From Acidobacteriaceae bacterium (GTDB taxonomy: Bacteria; Acidobacteriota; Terriglobia; Terriglobales; SbA1), in assembly GCA_003136335.1 (NCBI GenBank), contig PLEA01000433.1:1-9919 (forward strand): DNA of 9,919 nucleotides, read 5' to 3'. The position numbers and the translations under genes are program-made. A model generated the notes under the pieces. That model was not told the origin of the DNA, made no database searches, and worked only from the letters and a program-made list of their open reading frames with translations. Every line of letters starts with the position of its first letter. Positions within the stretch are counted from its first letter, which is position 1. Positions 1 through 5,882 of the stretch are shown here, in pieces.

Positions 1-891
1 GAGATTTACGGCTTCCACTTCGCTTACGTCAACAATCGCGTACGCTACAAGCGCACCATCGCCAAGAATCTGCTAACAGTCCCGCAAGCCGCCAAGAGTC
101 TGTCTCGTCTGAAGGACCTGGTCGATGAATGGAAGACTGACTTGATCATCACCGACTTCGAGCCCCTCACCTGTCACGTCGGACACAAGAAACGCCTCCC
201 GGTCATCTCCATCGATAATCAGCACTGCCTTACCAACGCCGTGGTGTCTTATCCCAGGCAGTATCGCGGCGACGCCGCCGCGGCCAAGCTCGTGACACGC
301 CTGATGACCCCGCACGCGAATGCCTACCTCGTAATTTCTTTTTTCACCGCGCCCATCCGCAAGCGCAACACGTTCCTGTTTCCTCCTCTGTTGCGGCAGG
401 AAATCCTCGACGCCACTCCCACCGAAGGCGATCATGTCTTGGTCTATGTGACCTCGCCCGCGCCGGCACTGGCAAAGTTATTAGCTTCGGTCCGCTGCCG
501 CTTCATCGCCTACGGCTTCGGCCGCGAGGGAACGAATGAAGAGAAGAACATACTTTATAAGAAGCCCTCGCTCGACGGCTTCTTCGCCGACCTGACCAGC
601 GCCCGCGCCATTGTCGCCAACTCTGGGTTTTCGCTCGTCACCGAGGCTCTGCACTTAGGAAAGCCCTACCTGGCCGTCCCCGTGAGCCACCAGTTCGAGC
701 AGATCTTCAATGCCTATTGGCTGGAGAAGTCCGGCTACGGCGCCTACTGGGAAGACTTGAACAAAGAGCGAGTCGACTCTTTCCTCTACAATCTGCCGCT
801 CTATCGGGAAGCGCTGTCTCAATATCCCCGACAAGGCAACCGAGCCCTCCTCGAAAAACTAGACACCCTGATCGGGCGCTATAGCAATTAG
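1..891 (+). CDS. GT-B glycosyltransferase of the MJ1255/MurG-like type, 3' part
   Basis: The frame is open from the first base of the window, so the true start lies upstream; 296 residues are visible, ending at TAG (889-891). The visible part begins at the end of the N-terminal acceptor domain, where ITDFEP followed by PVISIDNQH (about residues 49-75) is characteristic of the MJ1255/VC2487-type family of putative glycosyltransferases. The C-terminal half carries the MurG-like nucleotide-sugar binding region: ANSGFSLVTEALHLGKP and then HQFEQIFNA (about residues 206-238). Proteins of this fold move a sugar from a nucleotide donor to an acceptor, often in cell-surface polysaccharide or glycolipid synthesis; the actual donor and acceptor cannot be read from the sequence. 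It is followed by 351 gene-free bases, so it is probably the last gene of its transcript. The family call is fairly sure, the substrate unknown. Confidence 0.85.
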   Translation, partial: EIYGFHFAYVNNRVRYKRTIAKNLLTVPQAAKSLSRLKDLVDEWKTDLIITDFEPLTCHVGHKKRLPVISIDNQHCLTNAVVSYPRQYRGDAAAAKLVTRLMTPHANAYLVISFFTAPIRKRNTFLFPPLLRQEILDATPTEGDHVLVYVTSPAPALAKLLASVRCRFIAYGFGREGTNEEKNILYKKPSLDGFFADLTSARAIVANSGFSLVTEALHLGKPYLAVPVSHQFEQIFNAYWLEKSGYGAYWEDLNKERVDSFLYNLPLYREALSQYPRQGNRALLEKLDTLIGRYSN

Positions 892-907
892 CAACACGCG
901 GAAATTT

Positions 908-989
908 TGAACTGGGATGGCACAGCGCTTTCAAGCGCTGCGACAGTTCAGCATCGGCACACGCATCTTTGGCGTGTGCGTGAGAACTG
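908..989. repeat. Two stem-loops with competing flanking pairings
   Basis: Two perfect 8-bp stems stand side by side: CAGCGCTT (923-930) with AAGCGCTG (933-940), and GCACACGC (957-964) with GCGTGTGC (972-979). Between them CAGTTC (944-949) can pair upstream with GAACTG (909-914), enclosing the first hairpin, or downstream with GAACTG (984-989), enclosing the second. The two outer pairings exclude each other. The region follows the glycosyltransferase stop codon and has no downstream T-run, so it does not look like an ordinary terminator. The structure is seen in the sequence; any function is unknown. Confidence 0.6.
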
Positions 990-1000
990 AATCTCTAGCA

Positions 1001-1028
1001 GAGCCGGGGGCCGCAATCTGCCCCGCTC
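1001..1028. repeat. Bulged GC-rich stem-loop
   Basis: GAGC (1001-1004) and GGGG (1007-1010) pair with CCCC (1021-1024) and GCTC (1025-1028), giving an 8-bp stem with a two-base bulge (1005-1006) and a ten-base loop. It links the hairpin pair on its left with the composite repeat on its right, so 923-1110 is almost continuous stem-loops. It could be one part of a larger mobile palindromic element. Confidence 0.4.
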
Positions 1029-1030
1029 CA

Positions 1031-1110
1031 GCCGCCAAGCGGCGGCATGGGAAAGCCCGGTACGGAAGTGCCGGGTGCGATGGTGAAAAAACAATTAGTC
1101 CCGCAGGGAC
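1031..1110. repeat. Composite three-hairpin palindromic repeat, copy 1
   Basis: Three stem-loops stand in a fixed order. D is GCCGCC/GGCGGC (1031-1036 and 1041-1046). E is an 8-bp stem (1056-1063 with 1068-1075) closed by the loop GGAA, which fits the GNRA tetraloop pattern. F is GTCCC/GGGAC around GCA (1098-1110). The same order, with almost the same spacing, recurs at 2497-2574. Stem E contains a T-G wobble (1061 with 1070) where copy 2 has C-G. The short open frames crossing this stretch are by-products of the repeat. Such palindromes resemble bacterial REP-type or nonautonomous mobile elements; that origin is inferred. Confidence 0.7.
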
Positions 1111-1229
1111 GCTACCCAGTGACAGCGCCCTCTGAAGACACACTGTAAGCACTTGTACGAAGGTAACCTCGGTTCGTCCCACCGTCGGCGATACCATGGT
1201 TCGAGCACGCCGTCGGACCGGACGCTATC

Positions 1230-1234
1230 AAAGG
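1230..1234 (+). promoter_or_regulatory. Ribosome binding site AAAGG
   Basis: AAAGG lies eight bases upstream of the ATG at 1243. It favours that start over the TTG at 1153, which would put 30 atypical residues in front of an otherwise standard signal peptide. Confidence 0.55.
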
Positions 1235-1242
1235 CTGTTTCT

Positions 1243-1809
1243 ATGCGTGAGTGGCGAGTTTTCGGTTTACTGGCAGCGGGCGTCGTCGTGTCTGCCGCTG
1301 TGGCTTTCTCTGAGGATTCGCAATCTCTGGGAGATGCAGCTCGCCAGGCCCGTCTTCAAAAGCAGCAGAAAGATGCCAAAGCCAAGGACACCCCCGCGAA
1401 CTCGCTTGATACTCAACCAGCCAAGCCGCCCAAAAAAATTGTCACCAACGACGACATTCCCGAGCACGTTGGCTCGACCCTGACTTCCGCTCGCGCTCCT
1501 CAGACCCGCACCTACGTGCCGCCAAGCTACGGACCTGGGCAGGTTTCCGCGGACCAATGGAAATCCGTGATTCAGGCACAAAAAACCGCCGTGGCTTCCA
1601 TGCAGCGCCAAATCGACAACCTTAGCGAGTCCATCCAACATCCCGAAAACTGCATTGCCGATTGCGCTCAGCGGAATGAAGGCCAACGAGAGAAAGCGCA
1701 GCAACTGGAATCGATGAAGGCGCAACTCGAACCGCTGCAAAAGCGCCTCGAAGACCTGCAGGAGCTAGCCCGCAAACAAGGCTTCGGAAGCGCCGTCTAC
1801 GACCCGTAG
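1243..1809 (+). CDS. Secreted coiled-coil protein of unknown function
   Basis: This 188-residue protein has no recognised enzymatic domain. The chosen ATG gives a classical signal peptide: charged MREWR, a hydrophobic core (about 7-21) and a likely cut after Ala21 (VSAAVA), so it should be exported to the periplasm or beyond. A charged stretch follows (SLGDAARQARLQKQQKDAKAK, about 28-48, listed here as two adjoining pieces SLGDAARQAR and LQKQQKDAKAK), then a Lys/Pro-rich linker ending in IVTNDDIPEH (66-75). Residues about 104-180 are strongly helical with heptad-like spacing and probably form a coiled coil, interrupted by ENCIADC (136-141) whose two cysteines could form a disulfide. I recall similar small proteins with SLGD.AR.AR and TNDDIP motifs from Acidobacteriota genomes, generally annotated hypothetical. 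It stands alone between two repeat-filled gaps. Confidence 0.75.
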   Translation: MREWRVFGLLAAGVVVSAAVAFSEDSQSLGDAARQARLQKQQKDAKAKDTPANSLDTQPAKPPKKIVTNDDIPEHVGSTLTSARAPQTRTYVPPSYGPGQVSADQWKSVIQAQKTAVASMQRQIDNLSESIQHPENCIADCAQRNEGQREKAQQLESMKAQLEPLQKRLEDLQELARKQGFGSAVYDP

Positions 1810-1819
1810 TCCCCGTAGC

Positions 1820-1889
1820 GACAGCCGCCTCGGCTGTCAGTCAAAATGGTAGCGCCGGCATCTTGCCGGCTGTCGCGAGGACGTCTCGC
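1820..1889. repeat. Cluster of three stem-loops after the coiled-coil gene
   Basis: GACAGCCG/CGGCTGTC encloses CCT (1820-1838), GCCGGCA/TGCCGGC encloses TCT (1854-1870), and GCGAG/CTCGC encloses five bases (1875-1889). The first starts ten bases after the TAG stop of the coiled-coil gene. It is not followed by a T-run, so intrinsic termination is doubtful. The units differ in sequence from those at 923-1110, so at least one more repeat family is present. The rest of the gap up to 2006 shows nothing clear. Confidence 0.6.
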
Positions 1890-2006
1890 CCTCGCACCGG
1901 CGGCGCGACGCCCGCCCAGACAGCGACGCTATACGCAGCTCGCGGCAGCAGATGCACGCCCAATTTTTCACATTTCCAAAATCACCCGTCCATGCGAAAT
2001 TAGTTC

Positions 2007-2603
2007 ATGCCCCTAGTCGTCCGTCCTTCACGCATTCATTCCGTCGGTGTCTTCACCTCAAAGCCAATCCGCAAGGGAACTCGCGTGGTGGAGTATGCCG
2101 GCGAACGCATCACCGCCGAAGAAGCCGACCGCCGTTACGATGGCGCCTCCCGCACCTACCTCTATGGACTGGATGACGGCAAGACCGTGATCGATGGCGA
2201 AGGCCTGGGCGCCTACCTGAATCATTCCTGCGATCCCAACTGTGAAATTGACGAAATCAAAGGCCGGGTCTGGCTCTTCGCCATCCGCGACATCGCCGCT
2301 GGCGAAGAACTCGTCTGGGACTACAACCTCTACGACGACGACGATCCCGCCCCCTGCCACTGCGGCTCGCCCAAGTGCCGCGGCACCATGTACTCCCCCG
2401 AGTGGATAGCCAAGATCCGCCGCCGCAAAGGCCGTAAACTGAAACAAGAATCCGCGGATGTCAAGAAAAGCAGAGCCGCTCGGAAGAATAAATCCAGCCG
2501 CGAAGCGGCGGATGAGAAAGTCCGGCACGGAAGTGCCGGGAAAACGTTGGAATTACCCGAGTCCCGTCAGGGACGGAACCGAGCTACGACTCTGACTCCG
2601 TAG
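2007..2603 (+). CDS. SET-domain protein, putative lysine methyltransferase, with a repeat-derived C-terminus
   Basis: SET proteins transfer a methyl group from S-adenosylmethionine to protein lysines. Here the SET core spans about residues 3-110 of 198: the N-terminal RIHSVGVFTSKPIRKG (9-24), the cofactor and catalytic motif NHSCDPNC (72-79) and GEELVWDYN (99-107), whose Tyr106 sits at the conserved tyrosine position. A post-SET zinc motif follows, CHCGSPKCRG (117-126); its three cysteines normally bind zinc together with the cysteine of the NHSC motif. All key residues are present, so it is probably active; the target is unknown. After residue 134 the chain is very rich in Lys and Arg, which could bind nucleic acid. 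From about residue 163 to 190 the frame runs through a second copy of the palindromic repeat, so this tail is probably acquired sequence. The ATG at 2007 has no strong ribosome binding site, but the SET core begins immediately after it. The end overlaps the convergent transporter gene by 20 bases. Confidence 0.88.
   Translation: MPLVVRPSRIHSVGVFTSKPIRKGTRVVEYAGERITAEEADRRYDGASRTYLYGLDDGKTVIDGEGLGAYLNHSCDPNCEIDEIKGRVWLFAIRDIAAGEELVWDYNLYDDDDPAPCHCGSPKCRGTMYSPEWIAKIRRRKGRKLKQESADVKKSRAARKNKSSREAADEKVRHGSAGKTLELPESRQGRNRATTLTP
2497..2574. repeat. Composite three-hairpin palindromic repeat, copy 2, inside a reading frame
   Basis: The hairpins match copy 1 in order: GCCGC/GCGGC (2497-2501 with 2505-2509), an 8-bp stem with the same GGAA loop (2521-2528 with 2533-2540), and GTCCC/GGGAC around GTCA (2561-2574). 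Spacers are 11 and 20 bases against 9 and 22 in copy 1. The second stem has C-G (2526 with 2535) where copy 1 has a T-G wobble. A diverged further piece resembling the third hairpin, CTCCGTAGGGACG, lies at 2596-2608 and contains the SET stop codon. Position between convergent genes suggests a possible role in ending or stabilising both transcripts, which is inference. Confidence 0.7.
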
Positions 2604-5600
2604 GGACGCCCGCCGGTTCCGGCGCTTTCCCGTGTTCCCGCCATCCCTCAATAATCAAATACAGCACCGGAATAAAAAATAAATTCAACACGGTCGACAT
2701 AATCATCCCGCCAAACACGGTCGTCCCCACCGAATGCCGTCCGTTCTCTCCCGCGCCCGTGGCCAACACCAGCGGCACCACGCCCAGAATAAACGCCAGC
2801 GATGTCATCAGAATCGGCCGCAGACGAATCGTTGCCCCCTGCACCGCCGCTTCCACTAGCGGCATTCCCCGCCCGCGCAACTGCTCCGCAAATTCCACAA
2901 TCAGAATCGCATTCTTGCTCGACAGCCCTACCAGCATTACCAATCCAACCTGGCAGAACACATCGTTCTGCAATCCGCGCATCCACTGCGCGCCCAGCGC
3001 TCCCAGCAGCGCCATCGGCACTGCCAGCAACACAATAAAGGGCAGCACGAAGCTCTCATATTGCGCAGAAAGCGTCAGGTACACCACCAGCGTGCCTAGC
3101 CCAAACAGAATCAGCGACGTGCCGCCCGCCGCCAATTCCTCTAGCGACAGCCCCGTCCAGCTGTAGGAAAAACCCTGCGGCATCTTCTTGGCCAGATCCT
3201 CCATCGCTGCGATCGCTTGGCCGGAACTATATCCTGGCGCCGGTGAGCCGTCGATCTCCGCCGACCGGAAAAGATTGTAGTGACTGATCACCTGCGGCGT
3301 GGTTGTCTGCGTAATGCTGATCAAGTTATCGAGCGGTACCATGGCCCCGCTATCGGAGCGCACATAAAACCGCTTCATATCCTCTGCTTGCGCCCGGAAT
3401 TGCTTGTCCGCCTGCACGTATACACGGTACGACCGGTTATTGAAATCGAAATCGTTGACATACGACGAGCCCATGTATACGCCCAGCGTATCCGTGATCT
3501 GCGACAGCGGCACATGCAGGCTCTTCGCCTTCTCGCGGTCGATGGTCACCAGATATTGCGGATCATTCGCGGTGAACGACGTGAAGAGTCTCGTCAGTTC
3601 TTTGCGCTGCGACCCTTGCTGTATCAGCCCTTGTGTCGTGCTGGCCAGTTCTTCCAGCTTGTGCGCGGCCTGATCCTGCACCACGAACTGGAACCCGCCA
3701 AACTGTCCCAGTCCCTGAATGGGTGGGGGCAGTGTCGGAAACACAATCGCTCCCGAAATCCCAAACATCCGTGGACGGATTCGGTTCAGGATCGCCGAGG
3801 CGCTATGAGCGTCCCCTTTGCGCTGTGAATACGGTTTCAGGGGAACAAAAATAAGTCCCTGATTCGCCGCCGCTCCCGCGAAACTGAAGCCCGCGATGGA
3901 GAAGGTTCCTTCCAGTTCCGGTTCATTCGCGAGCAGCCCCGCAACCTGCTTCCCAATCGCTTTCGTATATTCCAGGGATGCACCAGACGGCGCTTGAATC
4001 ACGATGATGAAATATCCCTGGTCCTCGTCCGGTACGAATCCGCTGGGCACCCGCGTGAACACAAAATAAGTGAGCCCCAGGCCGGCGAGAAACAACACCG
4101 CCATCGCCAGTTTGTATTCCAGGATGTGATGCAGCAGGCCACGGTACCCACGGGTGAGGATAGCGACGCCGTCGTCAAACTTCCGCAGCCACCACCACTT
4201 TTGCCGGTGGGAGTCGCGCAGAAAAATTGCCGCCAGCACCGGAGCCAGAGTCAGCGCGTTGAAGGCGGAAATAGCAATGGAAAACGCGATGGTCAGCGCA
4301 AACTGGCGAAACAGAATGCCGGTCGTCCCGGGAAAAAAGGCAACCGGCACAAACACGGCAACCAGCACCAGCGAGGTGGCGAGGACGGCGCTGGTAATCT
4401 CGGCGGTGGCTGCCGCCGCCGCTTTGTGGGAGTCGTGTTCGCCCTCAGCGATATGGCGCTCAATGTTTTCGATCACGACGATCGCGTCGTCGACCACCAG
4501 GCCGGTGGCGAGTGTGATGCCGAACAACGTCAGCGTGTTGATGGAGAAGCCGAGTAACTTCACGAAGACGAAGGTGCCGATCAGCGAAACCGGAGTGGCG
4601 ATAAAGTGAATCATGGTCGTCCGCCAGTCGCCGAGAAAGATAAAGATCACCAGGATGACCAGCAGGATCGCCGAACCTACCGTGAAGACTACATCCCGGA
4701 TCGATTCCCCCACCGCGTCCGTAGTATCGAACGCAACCTTATAGCGCATGCCCGGAGGAAAGTTTTTCGACAGCCGGTCCAGTTCGGCAATCGCCCGCCG
4801 GTCCACATCGAGCGCGTTCGCGGTGGAAAGCTGCGTCACGGCCAGGCCCATCGCATCCTGCCCATTGAATTGCACATCGTTGCCGTAACTCTCCGCGCCC
4901 AACTCGGAGTGCCCCACATCTTTCAGCCGGACGATCGTTCCATCGGCGTTCGTCTTCAGAATGATGTTGTCGAACTGCGCCGGCTCGCTCAACCGGCCCA
5001 CCGCACGCACGCTGACTTGGTACTGTTGTCCCTCGACCGCAGGCTGCTGGCCGACCTGCCCGGCCGCGACTTCCACGTTCTGTTCCGACAGCGCGCTCAC
5101 CACATCGGTCGCCGTCAGCCCGCGCCCCGCCATCCGCCCCGGATCCAGCCACAGCCGCATCGAGTACTTGCGCTCGCCGAAAATGATTACGTCGGCGACT
5201 CCCGGAATGCGCTTCAGTGCGTCGCGCACGTACACGTCGAGATAATTGCTGAGGAACAACGTTGAATATTTGTTGTTGTCTGCGAAGACGGCCGCGCCAA
5301 ATACAAAGTTCTGCGAAGTTTTCGCGGTCGTTATGCCCACCGCTTTGACTGCGCCCGGCAGCCGTCCCTGGGCCGTGTTCACGCGATTCTGAATGTCGAC
5401 CGTGGCCAGATCCGGATCGCGGTTCAAATCAAACGTAGCGGTGACGATGCTGGTTCCATCGTTGCCGCTGGTGGAAGTGATGTACTTCATCCCTTCCGCG
5501 CCGTTGATCTGCTGCTCGATAGGGATCGTCACCGCGCTCTCCACCGTCTGCGCGCTTGCCCCAATGTAAATGCTGGTCACGCCCACCTGCGGCGGCGCCA

Positions 5601-5715
5601 GATTCGGAAATTGCGCAATCGGCAGCGTCGGGATCACGGCCGCCCCCGCCAGAATAATCAGCAGCGCGCAAACCGTGGCAAACACCGGACGTTTAATAAA
5701 GAATTCGACAAACAT
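2584..5715 (-). CDS. RND multidrug efflux transporter, inner-membrane subunit (AcrB/MexB type, HAE1 family)
   Basis: This proton-driven antiporter captures hydrophobic or amphipathic compounds from the periplasm and inner membrane and passes them to an outer-membrane channel. At 1043 residues it is full length for the family (AcrB 1049). The layout is standard: TM1 near 9-29, a first periplasmic loop to about 338, TM2-TM6 at 340-497, TM7 near 535-555, a second periplasmic loop, and TM8-TM12 from 866 to 1022. The proton relay is intact: Asp409 and Asp410 in GLVVDDAIVVIENIERH (AcrB D407/D408), Lys934 in GLSSKNAILIVEFAEQ (K940), Arg964 (R971) and Thr971 (T978). The second loop contains VPSGFVPDEDQGYF (556-569) as in other HAE1 pumps. 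ATG at 5715 is preceded by AGGGA six bases away. It follows the fusion-protein gene after 167 bases. Substrates cannot be predicted. The last residues (PTESES) are read through repeat-like sequence. Confidence 0.96.
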   Translation of the reverse strand: MFVEFFIKRPVFATVCALLIILAGAAVIPTLPIAQFPNLAPPQVGVTSIYIGASAQTVESAVTIPIEQQINGAEGMKYITSTSGNDGTSIVTATFDLNRDPDLATVDIQNRVNTAQGRLPGAVKAVGITTAKTSQNFVFGAAVFADNNKYSTLFLSNYLDVYVRDALKRIPGVADVIIFGERKYSMRLWLDPGRMAGRGLTATDVVSALSEQNVEVAAGQVGQQPAVEGQQYQVSVRAVGRLSEPAQFDNIILKTNADGTIVRLKDVGHSELGAESYGNDVQFNGQDAMGLAVTQLSTANALDVDRRAIAELDRLSKNFPPGMRYKVAFDTTDAVGESIRDVVFTVGSAILLVILVIFIFLGDWRTTMIHFIATPVSLIGTFVFVKLLGFSINTLTLFGITLATGLVVDDAIVVIENIERHIAEGEHDSHKAAAAATAEITSAVLATSLVLVAVFVPVAFFPGTTGILFRQFALTIAFSIAISAFNALTLAPVLAAIFLRDSHRQKWWWLRKFDDGVAILTRGYRGLLHHILEYKLAMAVLFLAGLGLTYFVFTRVPSGFVPDEDQGYFIIVIQAPSGASLEYTKAIGKQVAGLLANEPELEGTFSIAGFSFAGAAANQGLIFVPLKPYSQRKGDAHSASAILNRIRPRMFGISGAIVFPTLPPPIQGLGQFGGFQFVVQDQAAHKLEELASTTQGLIQQGSQRKELTRLFTSFTANDPQYLVTIDREKAKSLHVPLSQITDTLGVYMGSSYVNDFDFNNRSYRVYVQADKQFRAQAEDMKRFYVRSDSGAMVPLDNLISITQTTTPQVISHYNLFRSAEIDGSPAPGYSSGQAIAAMEDLAKKMPQGFSYSWTGLSLEELAAGGTSLILFGLGTLVVYLTLSAQYESFVLPFIVLLAVPMALLGALGAQWMRGLQNDVFCQVGLVMLVGLSSKNAILIVEFAEQLRGRGMPLVEAAVQGATIRLRPILMTSLAFILGVVPLVLATGAGENGRHSVGTTVFGGMIMSTVLNLFFIPVLYLIIEGWREHGKAPEPAGVPTESES

Positions 5716-5721
5716 GAAAAA

Positions 5722-5726
5722 TCCCT
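5722..5726 (-). promoter_or_regulatory. Ribosome binding site AGGGA of the RND transporter
   Basis: On the - strand AGGGA lies six bases before the ATG at 5715. It supports this start, which also begins directly with the family-typical MFVEFFIKRPVFA. Confidence 0.55.
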
Positions 5727-5771
5727 GTGTGCAGCTTTCGCCGCTCAGTGGTGAACTAACTGTAGTGAAAG

Positions 5772-5881
5772 GGCTTCCGGCTTCCGCTACCCGGCTTCCG
5801 GTTCAAGCCGCAGAAAGAAATCTCAGCTGCTGTTATTGAAGCCTTCGAATCGTAGCCACCGGAAGCCGAGAGCCGGAAGCC
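5772..5881. repeat. Nested inverted repeat between the two pump genes
   Basis: An outer 11-bp perfect stem (5772-5782 with 5871-5881) encloses an inner 11-bp perfect stem (5792-5802 with 5858-5868), leaving a 55-base apical loop. Both stems are built on the word GGCTTCCG, which occurs three times on the left side (5772, 5779 and 5793) and as its complement twice on the right (5860 and 5874). The outer arm ends one base before the stop codon of the fusion-protein gene (5883-5885). In the shared - strand transcript it would fold between the two coding regions and could affect mRNA processing or the ratio of the two proteins; alternatively it is a small mobile element. No flanking target duplication is obvious. 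Confidence 0.6.
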
Positions 5882-5882
5882 G

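Larger units (their letters stand above)
892..1242. other. Gene-free interval of stem-loops and a short leader
   Basis: No credible gene lies in these 351 bases. The first two thirds, up to 1110, hold the six stem-loops described separately. The remainder (1111-1242) is plain sequence leading to the next gene and probably carries its promoter, but I could not identify convincing -35 and -10 boxes at proper spacing. Frames on either strand here have arbitrary compositions that follow the repeats and have no recognisable domain. Confidence 0.6.

Noticed and set aside
917..1197. Short open frames on both strands in the first gap
   Set aside because: They run through the palindromic stem-loops, which explains their composition; there is no ribosome binding site or domain.
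1153..1242. TTG start 30 residues upstream of the coiled-coil protein
   Set aside because: The ATG at 1243 has a well-placed AAAGG and begins exactly at a signal peptide; the upstream residues look non-coding.
1820..1838. Intrinsic terminator after the coiled-coil gene
   Set aside because: The stem is good but there is no T-run after it on the + strand; kept only as a repeat.
1031..2574. Possible CRISPR-like array from the repeated GTCCC/GGGAC and GGAA-loop hairpins
   Set aside because: Only two copies 1.4 kb apart, no regular spacers and no cas genes.
3280..5265. Several + strand open frames inside the RND transporter gene
   Set aside because: All lie opposite a full-length transporter with conserved residues throughout and have no recognisable features of their own.
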